Notes: generated by a model from the letters alone, not told the origin. 64,000 bases of DNA from Prorocentrum cordatum (GCA_963575745.1 CAUYUJ010016306.1:211789-275788), one strand, 5' to 3'; counted from the stretch's first letter, positions 43,961-56,600 are shown. Program-made: numbers and translations.

Positions 43961-43993
43961 ATTGTGATTGCTGCGCGTGGCGTGCGCCGCTCC

Positions 43994-46267
<2,274 letters not shown>

Positions 46268-46366
46268 TCAAGCGAGGGGATTGACAGCGGAGACTCGGGG
46301 GCGCTGGCCAGCGCACTTCGGAGTGAGTCTCCAGCGTCGACTTCTGAGCGAACCTGCCAGTGCGCA

Positions 46367-46758
46367 AAGCGGATGTAACCGCTCTCACGCGGAACTCATT
46401 CTTCCTCTGTGCGTCGGGTATACAAGGAGCGCGTTGCTCCCGTAGCCGAACAACCGGCGTCGCGGATGCAAGCCGATGCTGTTCCATAGCAAAAGCGCAT
46501 CTCTCCTCTTCCTCCTCCCCCGCCCCCCCCCCGCCCTCTCCCCCGTCGCGCCCCTGCGACCTTGCTGCCCCCGTTCCCCGCCCCTCTACTAACAACAAAA
46601 AAAAAACGCGACATAATCGCCCCCCCCCTTTGTCGCCCTCTTTCGCTGCGTGGCCGTCGTGCCCCGAAGAGCGGTCTGACCGCTTTGTGCGCTTGCGCGG
46701 CAATTTTACGCGTTCGATTCTTGCGTTCGCGAAGTGCGCAGCGGTCTGACCGTTTTGG
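46367..46758 (+). promoter_or_regulatory. hairpin cluster 5 (three copies) before unit 5
   Basis: Copies start at 46367 (loop ATGTA plus one base), 46670 and 46740 (AGCGGTCTGACCG in both). The last ends two bases before the ATG at 46760. Between the first two lie C-rich runs and an A-run. Confidence 0.6.
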
Positions 46759-46759
46759 C

Positions 46760-48700
46760 ATGCTTGCGTGCTTATATCAACCAGCTTTGGCCCAAACCGC
46801 ATTGTTTGGATTAGTTCCAGGCCCGCTGGATCGACCAAACACCGATGGCATACGCGAGGGCATTTCGAAGAGGTCACGCACATTGGCCCCGCTGGCGGCC
46901 TCATTTCGCGCGTCGGATTCTGCAATCTATGACGCGGCGCGAAAGCTGAAGGATCAGCCCGAGTCGATGGGCGACCTTGCGAAGTCGAAACTACAGCGCG
47001 CACGCGAGGAGTTCGCTGCAGCGTTTCTCGATGCGCCCATGGAGCTGAAGCTGAACGACGGCAGCTTCAATATGCCAGTCACGGACCTTGCCAGTCTGCT
47101 TCAGCACTGCGTTTCAGAATCTGAAAGTTTCAAACGATTGATGTCAACCACTTTCAGCAAGAGCCCGTGCCCCCCTTCCACACCTTGTGACTTTGTTTTA
47201 TATTTCGACGAACTTGTGCCAGGGAGTGCATTGAGGCAAGATAGCGCAAAGCCATTGGCGTTTTATGCCAGCTTCCGCACGTTCGGCCCCGCTGCGTTGA
47301 CATCTGAGGATGCGCGGTTCCCACTCGCATTTATACGGCATGCGATGGTCGATAATGCATGCGGTAAGATGTCTGCAGTTGTTCGCCAACTATTGCGGCG
47401 ACTATTCATTGGCCCAGACAGCGCGTCGCAGAGGGGCGTCCTCATTGATGGCATTGGGCCTTGCGGTGCCCCGGTGCTGATCTTTTTTTTTGTTTTTCGA
47501 ATTGTCGAACCTACTTTATGACGAAGATGTCGCTAAAAATGCATTGTGTTTAAAGGGTGCGGCTGGCGTTGTTCCACGCGCGTTGTGCAAGAATGTCCAC
47601 GCTATATACGATTCAACGGGGACCCTGCTCTCAGCGTTCGACACGACGGGAACATTGGCACCCATTTCTTGCGCTGACCCGAATCGGTTCGACGCGCGCG
47701 GCGCAGACGATTTGTGGTTCAGCGCTGATCTACTGCAGCGTTCAAGGGAAACTTTACCCACGGGTGCATTCGACGACGGCGGACGTCGGCCCGATTTTTG
47801 ACCGATTCAGGGACGTCGCCAACGCGCAATGGGAGACCTGCTCGGCATGCGGGCCGCTTGATGCAAACAGACTATTCAGCGATGAGCGACAGAAACACTT
47901 GCGCACGAGCAAAAACTACACCGCTAAGGCGAATGATGTAATATCGGTTCTGCCGCTAATCCGATACGCCTTGGATGTACTTACCGACGGAAGCGCGCAG
48001 TTCAAGGCGGACTTTGCCAAGGAAATGGCGTCTTTTACAGCGCTGGCCCAATGTGTTTCGTTATATTTAGAAGCAAAGAGAGGCCCTTCTCAGGCAGATG
48101 ATTGGGCTGTGGCTTTGCGCGACCACGCCCTACTGTTCGAACGCGCGCGTGGGGATTGCAACTTGTACATCCCAAAACCCCATTTCTGCCGACACTTGCC
48201 GCGGCAGGTTGTGAGGGGCGGCTTCGCCCTGGACACGCTTGTAACCGGGCGCTACCACAAAACAGCCATTGGCCGTCGCTGATAACATCGACAACGCCCG
48301 CACCTTTGAAAAACAACACTTTTGATACGATGTGTTGCTCTTCACTGCTACATCGCAAAGGAGAAAGAGTTGTCACGTGGACATGGCTTGGTGAACAGCG
48401 CCAAGCACAACGAAGCTATGGAGCATATCGACGATGGTCGTTATTGGAGGATCTCGCGTCAAAGCTGGATATATACTTCACTTTGGTGGTGGGCGTCATT
48501 TTATCATCGGTGGGGCTGAAGAAGGCGGCAGCGTGGTGTTGATTGCCCACACATTGCAGTTTGTCTGTCAGGTATCCCCCAGCGCCTCACGCTGGCGAAA
48601 GGACGGCGCCCCTCGGTTCCTGCGTTGCGACAGTTACGAGCCACAGGCGCTGTGGACAGAGGAGGCTCTTGGAACGTTCCTACTTGTTGATATGGCATAA
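46760..48700 (+). pseudogene. unit 5: large dinoflagellate-type protein, transposase candidate, frames broken
   Basis: ATG 46760 (MLACLYQPALAQ). Frame 1 contains a helical N-terminus, VLYFDELVPGSALRQDSAKP and a domain ending LIDGIGPCGAPVLI. A T-run at 47482-47497 shifts the frame; it continues ELSNLLYDEDVAKNALCLKG and GAAGVVPRALCKNV. A second break near 47790 apparently loses a segment. The next frame gives KNYTAKANDVISVLPLIRYA, and NLYIPKPHFCRHLPRQVV to a stop at 48282. Further frames carry a C-terminal domain to 48700. From memory this is the architecture of one of the most amplified unknown protein families in dinoflagellates (D-E-V-P-G, KGA-G-P-C-x2-C-N, PKHH-HLP). The layout recalls CACTA-type DDE transposases with a zinc insertion, but that is inference. 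Visibly lower GC than units 1-4. Confidence 0.6.
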
Positions 48701-48806
48701 AAACCGAACTGCTGGTTTAGAGCGCTGATGTCATTGCAGGGCCAGCGCGAAGCTTGAAAACAAAAAAATCGCCACCGCGATCGCCATCGTCGTTATCGCT
48801 TTCGGA
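48701..48806. other. intergenic spacer
   Basis: Short spacer between unit 5 and hairpin cluster 6; CGCCATCGTCG words, no gene. Confidence 0.5.
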
Positions 48807-48963
48807 GGCGGCGCGACCGCTTTGCCAGGCGATGTTCTCCTCTTGTTTCATCTCCTCTTCTCTCTTCTCACCCCGTCTTTCTCATTCTCATCTCCCTCGT
48901 CCTTTTCCATGGAAGCAACGTTCTGAGCGCGATTCAAACGTGGTTCGAAGCGGTCAGGCCGCA
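48807..48963 (+). promoter_or_regulatory. hairpin cluster 6 (two copies) before unit 6
   Basis: GGCGGCGCGACCGCTTTGCC at 48807 and AAGCGGTCAGGCCGC at 48949, with a CT-rich spacer. Unit 6 starts about 110 bp downstream. Confidence 0.5.
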
Positions 48964-49073
48964 TGTGCACACAGAAACAACTCACAGAAACAACAATAAT
49001 CCGTATCGCTTTTGGGCTCGAGTTTGTTTTTCGAGACCGCCTCGGCAGCTCATCCGCCTGCCGCGCCGCCTCC

Positions 49074-49499
49074 ATGACGTCTGCCACCAGAAGGTGCTCG
49101 CTCTGCCAGACCCTCAACGGTGAGGCAGGGACAATGTGGGTGAAGCAGCGCTGTGGTTCGTGGTGGTATCCACTGTGCCCAGCGCGCTGGGCAGCCGCCG
49201 AATCGACGATTCCTCCTCGAGTTCGCGGGCATTACAGCGGGCAGAACAATTGGATGCTCCGAACAGCTGTCGAAGATCGACTCGCGATGGCGGCTGAATT
49301 AGGACTCTTTCTGCAGTGCGCCTCTCTCTCTGCAGGCGGAGGGCTGCCTATAGAGGCGCCGGCTGAATTAGGTCCTTGCGCGCGATGCATGTCTGGGATG
49401 GACTTCCCTATAATAGGCGGCTTCGCTCCGCTCTCTGCGAGGTTTGCACGCGCCGCTGGCGCCGCAGGCCTGCGAAAAAGCTTGCCGCGCGCGCGCTAG
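49074..49499 (+). CDS. unit 6: small zinc-ribbon-like protein
   Basis: The ATG at 49074 gives a 141-codon ORF starting MTSATRRCSLCQTLNGEAGT. C-x2-C (RCSLC) is followed about 20 residues later by C-x6-C (RCGSWWYPLC), a plausible four-Cys zinc ribbon. It is then VRGHYSGQNNWMLRTAVEDR with a helical AMAAELGLF. A further C-x2-C (GPCARC) follows. A similar short Cys start opens unit 2. CAACG/GTGAGG within codon 16 could be a splice donor, so the annotated ORF may not be the mRNA. A CGGCTGAATTAGG direct repeat (about 49290 and 49359) suggests internal duplication. Function unknown. Confidence 0.4.
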   Translation: MTSATRRCSLCQTLNGEAGTMWVKQRCGSWWYPLCPARWAAAESTIPPRVRGHYSGQNNWMLRTAVEDRLAMAAELGLFLQCASLSAGGGLPIEAPAELGPCARCMSGMDFPIIGGFAPLSARFARAAGAAGLRKSLPRAR

Positions 49500-49503
49500 C
49501 GTC

Positions 49504-49611
49504 AGCGGGATGGCCGCTTTGCTTGTATCTGTGCATGTCTGCAGCGGTTTGACCGCTTTGCTACGCTTGCGTGCTTATTCGTGTTTGCTTGCAGCGGTGT
49601 GTCCGCTTTGC
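49504..49611 (+). promoter_or_regulatory. hairpin cluster 7 (three copies) after unit 6
   Basis: Copies start at 49504, 49543 and 49593, about 40-50 bp apart, all with perfect stems and the TTGC tail. The last two share TTTGCTACGCTTGCGTGCTTA-type tails that also follow the copy at 46740. No gene of the block follows, so this could be the remnant of a lost unit or a terminal array. Confidence 0.55.
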
Positions 49612-49639
49612 TACACTTGCATGCTTATTCAATGTATAT

Positions 49640-49882
49640 GTTTGTTACTTGTTTGGTATCGTCACATTTTTTCACCATTTTCTAACAATTTTTATTAGTT
49701 CCAATAATTTTACTATTTTTTCACCAATTGATTTCACTATTTTTCGTTATTTTCCGTATGTTTCACTATGTTGTCGCATTGTTTCATTAATGGTCGGGAT
49801 TTTTCATTATTTTTCATTATTCAATGCTATATGTTGGTACGATTGTATGGAAAACAATAGGAGGATATAGTGTTCTATAGTG
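49640..49882. other. AT-rich right flank of the block
   Basis: T-rich with TTTTCACTATT, TTTTCATTATT words in the same orientation as the left flank, then TATAGTGTTCTATAGTGTTC just inside the terminal repeat. No gene. Confidence 0.7.
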
Positions 49883-49897
49883 TTCGCGTTCATCAAA
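49883..49897 (-). repeat. right terminal inverted repeat of the block
   Basis: TTCGCGTTCATCAAA, the exact reverse complement of 36274-36288. Confidence 0.75.
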
Positions 49898-50005
49898 GCA
49901 GCGGCACCGATGCACCGCTTCCGTCGCCGACGCATCGGCGATGCGTCGGCGATGCGTTGGCGAGTCTCTGACCCCATCTTTTCGGACCCCACGTAGGAGG
50001 CCTCC
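49898..50005 (+). mobile_element. right half of the split family E element
   Basis: CGCCGACGCATCGGCGATGC repeats, then TTGGCGAGTCTCTGACCCC and TTCGGACCCCACGTAGGAGG, matching the distal half of family E copies at 14180-14256 and 19850-19925. Confidence 0.75.
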
Positions 50006-50084
50006 ACATGTGTCGGCGCGAGCGATTCTGCAAGCGTCCGCAGATGCCGACGCGAACGATGATGTAGGAGGCCTCCACAGATTT

Positions 50085-50112
50085 GAGTCGGGTCTGTCCC
50101 TCGACAGGACGG
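50085..50112 (+). repeat. solo family A left terminus
   Basis: TTGAGTCGGGTCTGTCCCTC followed by GACAGGACG. A second left-type end in the same orientation is at 50597-50622 (GTCGGGCCCGTCCCTCTTCA). They bracket the spliced-leader relict. Confidence 0.55.
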
Positions 50113-50148
50113 ATGATCAACAATAGTCAAAAAACAAATGACATAATA

Positions 50149-50170
50149 TCCGTAGCCATTTTGGCTCAAG
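50149..50170 (+). other. relict spliced-leader sequence (22 nt)
   Basis: Matches the conserved dinoflagellate leader at all positions (first, variable base is T). A direct sequence match to established knowledge. Confidence 0.9.
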
Positions 50171-50460
50171 CCGTTTTGGCTCAAGCAATACATTTGTGGA
50201 GGCAGCTGGCCAGGTCAGCGTGTGGCCCGTCTTCGCAGCCCGCCACTCCTGAGGCGGGACCATTCTTCGGCATCAAGCATACTCAGCCGGCCGCAGCAGG
50301 CCATTCCGTTCCTTCTCTCACCTCAGACTGCCGCCGCGGCGCGCAAGCGTCGTTCCCGATATAATGATGACCACGAGCATCGGTCTGGCCCCCGTCGTCC
50401 ACGACCCCTACCCCTGGAACCCGATCGCCTCGTTCACCACCGCCTTCGATCGGCGTAGTT
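50149..50460 (+). pseudogene. retroposed trans-spliced mRNA fragment with relict DinoSL
   Basis: 50149-50170 is a full 22-nt dinoflagellate spliced leader (TCCGTAGCCATTT...GGCTCAAG). It is immediately followed at 50171-50185 by a second, internally shortened leader CCGTTTTGGCTCAAG. This tandem order is expected when a trans-spliced mRNA was reverse-transcribed, inserted, re-spliced and re-inserted. About 180 bp of 5'-UTR-like sequence leads to ATG at 50364 and 50367. The peptide MTTSIGLAPVVHDPYPWNPI continues ASFTTAFDRR and then loses protein character near 50457. I cannot name the parent gene. No GT follows the leader, so this is not an SL RNA gene. Confidence 0.75.
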
Positions 50461-51410
50461 TTGTGGGGTCTCTCCCTCGCGGCGCCGCCTCCGCAGGGGG
50501 CGCGGGGCGCCGGGGGGCGGCGGCCTCTCGAGGGCCTATTCCAGAGCGTCGGCGCGCGGGGGATGCCTTCCCAGGCCATCCCCCCCCGAGCGTTCCGTCG
50601 GGCCCGTCCCTCTTCAGGGATACTAACCGCATGCCGATGAGAATAAAGTGACCCCCCCCCCTTAAGTCGTTAGAGTTTTTTATCGTCGACCAATAAGAGT
50701 TTGGTCGGGGGCGCGGGGGCGCGGAGGCCGAACTTCATTATCACGGGAAAAGTTCGCCATCGAAGTTACTTCCTTCTTATGTTGAGATAGCAACATCAAG
50801 CGAAGCGAACACGTTGTTTCAGGATGTCTCAAGCGAAACCAATGTCCTTCTGTCTCTTTGTAGTTATTTATGTCTCTCTTTTTTTCTTTCTCTGTCTCTC
50901 TTTCTCTCTCTCTCTCTGTCTCTCTATCTCTTTCTCCTTCCTGGCCTCTCTGTCTCTGTCTCTCTGTCTCTCTATCTCTTTCTCCTCCTCCTCCCCCTGG
51001 CGCCCTGAACTTGTTTATCGCTGGGGTTGATAATCCAGGGAAAACGAGGCACGTGAGCTACCCTACACGAGCAGTTAAAAATTTTAATGTTCATAAAGCG
51101 CTTGTAAATAAAATGTAATACAGTTGAATCTTCAGATTTGTTGTTTTATCCTCCTTTCCTCTTCTCTTTATCCTTTTCATTTATTATCGAGGGATTTGTC
51201 GAGGATGTCTCCGGCGAGATAAGCCATTGTTGAGGATATTTCTATGAAGACTAAACGCCAAGGATGTCTCAAAACGTGCTCGGCTTGGTCTCCTCTTGAT
51301 CATCTCTTACTTCGAGATTATGCTGAGGTCTGGTGGGCTACTTTGATTATCTCCCCCTGAACCCCGAACTTTACTATCCCCCAGTGTTTATTCTCGAAGG
51401 TATTCGGTTA
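50461..51410. other. no gene; (CT)n tract
   Basis: GC-rich to 50600, then ordinary sequence; TCTCTCTGTCTCTC tract at 50868-50998; AT-richer 51060-51200 with GATGTCTC words. Confidence 0.5.
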
Positions 51411-52006
51411 TCCCAAAACAGTCAAGAGATCGTCGGGGGACGATGTTTCAAATTTTTTTGGCGGGGTTCCTTTTGCACCTTTTGCGGCGCCTTTTTTTGG
51501 TCCCTCTACAGGAGGATTCTCCAGTGCTCGGGCCCCTGCTGCAGGGCTCGCACGTCGCCTCCCATTTTGAGGGGCGACGTGTCGGCCCGCGCGGCGGAGC
51601 GGCCCGCCTCGCAGGCGAAAGCCGCGGCAGGTTATAGGGCCCCGTCGGGGCTCTGGAGGGGCCCCTGCCCTGCGGGCCGCTCCCGAAAGCCGGGGGCCGC
51701 GGCGCCCGCGGCCGAGGCTCGCGGCTTGCCGAGGCACCCCCCTCGCAGTCCAGCCGCGGCAGGTTATAGGGCCCGTCGGGGCCTCTGGAGGGGCGCCGGC
51801 CTGCGGGCCGCTCCCGACATCGGGGGCCGCGGCGCCCGTGGCCGAGGCTCGCGGCGGCCGAGGACTATTCCAAAACAGTCAAGACATCGTCGGGGGGCGA
51901 TTTGTATTTGTTTTTGGTTTCCTCTGCATATTCTGCGGCGCATTTGCTTGTCCCAAGAATCCTGTGGTGTTGGGTCCTTGTTTTGAAGAGACGGTCCCAG
52001 CGTTCC
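51411..52006. repeat. repeat G and tandem GC-rich duplicates
   Basis: CCAAAACAGTCAAGAGATCG at 51415 recurs at 51869 (CCAAAACAGTCAAGACATCG) with colinear downstream sequence (GCGGCGC). Between them a GC-rich unit of about 125 bp (GCCGCGGCAGGTTATAGGGC) is tandemly doubled (51622-51865). The end piece TCCTTGTTTTGAAGAGACGG is shared with 33.6 kb (-) and 61.3 kb (+). Confidence 0.75.
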
Positions 52007-52340
52007 TTCCTTCCTTCCTCCTCGCCCCCCCCCCTTTCGTTCTTTGCTTAGCGCCCCTTGTGTGATTCCCTTCGCTTCGCGGGGTGCACGTCCGGATCGC
52101 GGAGAGCGCGGGCGTCTGGTTCGTTCTGGCAGATGTCCCGCGTTTCGTGGAGGCATCGACTTCATGAGACTCGGCTGACTTTGGGGGGAGCCCCAGACAG
52201 TCTTCGGGCGCGCCAGGGTCGCATGAATCCTTCGAGAGCCGTTTCGGGGACCACTCCTGTGCCCAGCTCTGCAGCGATGTGATTCTTGGGTTTACGCCAC
52301 ACCGTCGACCCCTTGGGGAACTGGCAGCTGTTGCGTGTTG
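52007..52340. other. no feature recognised
   Basis: Mixed sequence with no convincing ORF or repeat. Confidence 0.4.
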
Positions 52341-53185
52341 CTCCTAAGGGCCTCTTGTGCGCCTCTTTTGGGGGCTTCTTGGAGCTCTTTGGGAACTTCA
52401 TGGGGGCCTCTTCGGGGCCTCTTGGGTTGACATTCTCAGTGTTCGCCGTGCACGCATGGGGAAGCAGGCGAGAACCCACGTACACAGACGGCGAGCATCT
52501 GTCAAAACACCCGACGAATGATTATCGAATGGCTTTCGGCAAATCCCGCCACCGTGCCTGGGTCGCGGGTCGTAGGCCACTCGGATGGCTGATGGGGTCT
52601 CGTGGGAGGCGTCTCGGGGGCGTCTTGGAGGCACTTTTTGAACCTCTTGGGGACCTCCTGGAGGCCTCTTCGGGATATTTTGCGACCATCTTGCCTTGGG
52701 GCTCCCTGGGGCCCTGTCGGGGGCTTCGTGGGGCAACTCGGGGGCGTCTTGGGGTGGATGACTCCAAATGTCCGTTCGGGTTCCCCCTCTGGGCCACCTT
52801 TTTGTTGGGGGCCCTCCTCGGCCATCTTGGGGTCTTCTTGGGCCGTCTTGGGACCCTCTTGTGCCGTCTTGGAGCTTTCTTGGGGGCCCCTTGGCCTGTC
52901 ATGGGGCGAACTTGAAGGCCTCTTGGGCAGTCTGGGACGCTGTGAACGCCCGAGCAAGCGAATGTGCTAAATATGCATGATTTCCCTCGGGAATTTGCGA
53001 TTTTTGCTTCTGGATGCCCTCTTGGGACGCCTCTCGGGGGTTTCTTGGGGCGTCTTGGGGGACTCTTGGGCTGTCTGGAGGCCAGCGTGGGCGTGTCGGA
53101 TCGATCTTTCAGCGACTCGTGGCCCTCGTGGACCGCCCCAAAGGCCACTTGGGGCCCTCTTGGCATGTCTTGGGGCCCTCTGCCC
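52341..53185 (+). repeat. long degenerate GGGGCCTCTTGG region
   Basis: Over 800 bp of diverged CTTGGGGCC and CTCTTGGG words with unrelated insertions. ORFs on both strands are Gly/Leu or Pro/Arg-rich artefacts. Confidence 0.7.
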
Positions 53186-53317
53186 CCGCGGATGCGTCCA
53201 CCCGCATCCCGGGGGGACCCCCCCCTTCCAAATCGACCCGACTGGGCTCACGGGAGAGGGGAGTGGGGAAGGGGGAACATCTCACATGCCAATAAAACCC
53301 AAGGGGTCGGTGGACCG

Positions 53318-53505
53318 TTTTCTTGTTCATTGTTTTGCCGATCGCCAGCCCTCGGACCCCCCCCCATGGAGTGGATCTTGGTTGTTTTTGGCGCCTTGCC
53401 CACCGGACGTACTGTTACAAAGAGTCGCACCAAGCAGGGGTCCAGAGCCAGACCCCCCCCTCCTCCTCCCCCCCCCTCCGCCCAATGTCGAAACGCCGAA
53501 TGAAA
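53318..53505 (+). repeat. dispersed repeat M, copy 2
   Basis: TTGTTTTGCCGATCGCCAGC to AATGTCGAAACGCCGAATG, colinear with 10890-11125 but shorter. Confidence 0.75.
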
Positions 53506-53887
53506 GTAGCGCGGTTGGAAGTCCAAACGACGAGCTTCCAATCGCCTGAATCGCCTGCGTCCCCCTCCTTCCCCCCGCATGAGTCTGGAGCGATCGTGTG
53601 ATTTATACATACGGCTGGCAGCCGTCAGGATTTCGCACACCTCGCGTTCGTCCGTTGGGGTGGTGGCTACTCGGTCTCTCGGGCTCAGAGGCCCCCGGAG
53701 GGAACGGCTGAGTTCATTGGGCCATTTGCGGGCAAGCAAGTGGGCCATGTCGACAAGTGACGCGCCCCAGGTCCAAGGCAAGCGAGCGTGCCATGTCCAA
53801 AAGTGACGCGCCCCAGGTACCATCACACGCACACGTCACATCTTGAGACACCTCCGTGTACACTCGCCACAAAAGATCGGAGGTTGA
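53506..53887. other. no gene; doubled GACGCGCCCCAGGT segment
   Basis: CAAGCNNGNGNGCCATGTC then AAGTGACGCGCCCCAGGT occurs twice (53728-53774 and 53778-53818), a small tandem duplication. Confidence 0.5.
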
Positions 53888-54050
53888 CAGACTTCCTACC
53901 CTGACACGTCGATTAGCGAATTGGCCGTTTTCGGCTCGCGAGAGGGCATCGCGGCCGCCGTTCCTGCGGGTCCAGGTCCGTCGGTTTCGGCCCCGGGCCG
54001 TTTTCGCCAAGGGGAGGCTTGCTACAGGGAGGCTCGCCCACCGCCGAGAA
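53888..54050 (+). repeat. dispersed repeat N, copy 2
   Basis: CTTCCTACCCTGACACGTCG to AGGGAGGCTCGCCCACCGCC, homologous to 2039-2190. Confidence 0.75.
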
Positions 54051-54449
54051 AAAATACGCCATGTGCGCTTGCGAGAAATGTATCAGAGCGTGAATTACCT
54101 ACCCCGCTTTCGCTTCCAGGCAAAACCAAGTCATACCACGCGCCTCCTCGTCAAGCGGCCTGACCAGTACAGGCCGTGGTTTGGCATCGCTTGGTATCTC
54201 TTGGAAGCGAGGGTGGTCAAAAGCGAGGTAGGTTTGTTTGCCCCCTAATGTAGCACGACTGCCTTACCTTCGCTTCGCCAGCAGCTTCCGCGTGCAGCTG
54301 CGCCCACGAGGCCGGTCGCCCCCGCGCCCTGGCCTGCGGCAGAGCGCCAGCGCCCCCGCGTTCCGGCGTCGGCCCCCCGCCGGCAGGCCCGGGTGCACCC
54401 CGCCTTCCCGCCGCGTGGAGGGTTGCTCCGAAGGGCTTAGGCGACCCGT
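54051..54449. other. no gene recognised
   Basis: GC-rich; ORFs without family resemblance. Confidence 0.4.
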
Positions 54450-54672
54450 CCTCCTCCTCCGCCTCCTCCTCCTCCTCCTCCTCCTCCTCCTCCTCCTCCT
54501 CCTCCTCCCCTCTCCCCCTCCTCCCCTCCTCCTCTCCTCCCCTCCTCCCCCTCCTCCCCCTCCTCCTCCCTTCCTCCTCCTCCTCTTCCTCCTCCTCCCC
54601 CCCTCTCCCCTCCTCTCCTCTCCTCCTCCTCCTCCTCCTCCTCCTCCTCCTCCTCCTCCTCCTCCTCCTCGG
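54450..54672. repeat. (CTC)n microsatellite
   Basis: CTCCTCCTC with CCCCTC interruptions; mirror-like pyrimidine tract. Confidence 0.95.
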
Positions 54673-55929
54673 GTCGCCGCCTACGGCCCTGGGTGAAACC
54701 GTGCACGCGGACGTGTTCTTCGCTTCTGCTGCCGGCTTCGCTGTCACGTACGCTCGACGGTGCATGTGCTCAGGGACGGCCAAATCGACCCCTAGCACAC
54801 CAGCCACTCCTGTGACGTCCCCCTCGCCTCGCCTCGAGACGTATGTATGCGGCCAGAGGGGAGCTCGAGAGTCGAGGATGGCGTCACGGAAGGGAATGGT
54901 TTGCTTGGGGTCGGTCAGGCCGTGCCCGATGTGCCCGGCCGCGCCGCAGTGCGGAAGGCCTCATTGTGCAGCGGTGCCTCATTTGCTCTGACCGGGAGCG
55001 GCAGCCGAGTTCGTCATCCGCCAGTCTCGACCAGACGTAAGGAGAGACCGCTCGCCGGAGTGGCCTCTGGTGCCAGCCCAGTGGGGGTCCCCCGACCGCC
55101 GAGCGCGATGCGAAAGTAGCGGTTTGCGCGCCTGTGTTTGGTCTCCCCGCGGCCCCCCAAAAGCCGCGCACCAGAGGTCGTTTGGTCACTCTTTGCATGT
55201 AGCCGACGGTCTGATGTTTGCGGTGCCTGTTACCAGCGCACGTGCTTGACAAGCCGTGCTACCGAAGTGGCGCGTGTGGTTGTCGAGTCCCTCTTTGACA
55301 CCGAAGCTTGCAGAGCACAGGTGTAACCCTATTCCATTTCACGACGACGTGCTCGGAATCCAAGCGCGTTCAGCGGCGCTCGGCGCTGTCACGCCAACCA
55401 TGCCGTTGTATTTGTTGTTGTCGTAGTGGTTTGAGTTGGTTTAGATTTGCATCCTGCTCAACACGTTCAGTGCAACTCGAGGTGACCAAGCAGGCCATGA
55501 TGACTTGAACGTCCGTTTCTCCCACTAGTCTGTTTGGGCCATTCACTCCAGTCGGCCTGTGAATTTCAGTTTGTTCTGTCAGAAGTTGGGGGATCTGAAA
55601 TGACGACGCTGTAGTCGGACTCGCACCTCGCACCTCCCGTCTTGCACCATCTCGAGAAGGGTTGCGCAGAGCCGCCGATACGATCCGAATTGTCTCGTCC
55701 GCATTCGGCAGAAGTCGTGTCAGGGACCTCGTTTTCAGGACGAGAGGAATCTATCCAGCTGACTGCGACAAGTCCCGCCACTGGTGCCAGCCCATCATTC
55801 TGGGGCGGCGACTGTTCGAGGGGCGGGTACAGGAGGCCGTCATGCGTGACACCTCGTGCCCCGAGGCTTTCGAGAGCCGTGGTGGGGACGATGAGGATGG
55901 AGATGATGGTGACGAGGATTTCCTAGAGA
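54673..55929. other. no confirmed gene
   Basis: Several ORFs of 60-120 codons. One at 55662-56033 (+) includes an acidic GGDDEDGDDGDEDF run before entering repeat D, and may be a gene fragment, but no family is recognised. Confidence 0.4.
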
Positions 55930-56090
55930 TCCGAGGTCGTGATTTTTTCAATGCCGGGTCCCCGGAAGTCTCGACCCATTCCCCAGGGCAGGTTTTTCAT
56001 CCTGAGTCGTTTTTGGCAGCCCCCAGAGGCTGAAAATTACGAAAAGCTTGCGCCTTAATTTTCTAGTTGCGTCGGATCTTCTTGGGTAAT
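55930..56090 (+). repeat. dispersed repeat D, copy 3
   Basis: GTCGTGATTTTTTCAATGCC, AAGTCTCGACCCATTCCCC, TTTTTCATCCTGAGTCG, then GTTGCGTCGGATCT. Combines segments seen at 19075-19165 (-) and 19933-20052 (+). Confidence 0.6.
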
Positions 56091-56176
56091 TGCTGAGGAG
56101 GTCTCACGGTGCGGGCAGCTGGCCGCGCCCCGCCCAGCACCCCACAGAGCGTGCGCGAGTGCAGGCAGCGGCATAC

Positions 56177-56335
56177 TTAAGTCGGGCCTGTCCCTCTACA
56201 GGGGGAACATTCAAAAATAGTATATAATAGTCAGGGGACGATTTTTCTATTCTTTTCGACCATTTTGGAGTATTCTTTGACCGTGTTGTTGTTTTTCGTC
56301 CAGAATCCGCCTGTAGGGGGGCACGCCCGACTGAA
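56177..56335. mobile_element. MITE-like element, family A, copy 5
   Basis: TTAAGTCGGGCCTGTCCCTC at the left; TTTTTCGTCCAGAATCCGCC then TGTAGGGGGGCACGCCCGAC at the right. T-rich interior like copy 1. Confidence 0.8.
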
Positions 56336-56515
56336 AGGCATTTCGTGCGAGAGGAGGGAGATTCCCCCAGCAGACGCTGGGCGCGCCCGCCGCCCACTGC
56401 CAGGCCCCCGCCGGCGCCCCAGGCTGTCAGGGCCGCGCCGGTCATCTCCTGCTCGCAGCAGCCACCGGTGACCATCACCACCGATGCATCACTGATGCAG
56501 GTGGGCGGAGTGTCC

Positions 56516-56600
56516 AAGAAGAGGAAACTCAATAAGCATAAACTTTTGGCGCTCCGCGCGGCGCGACAAAAGTTTATGGTTATGGAGTTTTCTCTTCTTC
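56516..56600. mobile_element. 85-bp foldback element
   Basis: AAGAAGAGGAAACTCAATAA with GCATAAACTTTTGGCGC pairs with the right arm (GCGCGACAAAAGTTTATGGT...TTTTCTCTTCTT); about 36-bp arms with three or four differences and a 9-nt loop. Confidence 0.8.

Noticed and set aside
50149-50185. A genuine spliced-leader RNA gene
   Set aside because: The leader is not followed by a GT donor but by a second, shortened leader, so it is a cDNA relict.
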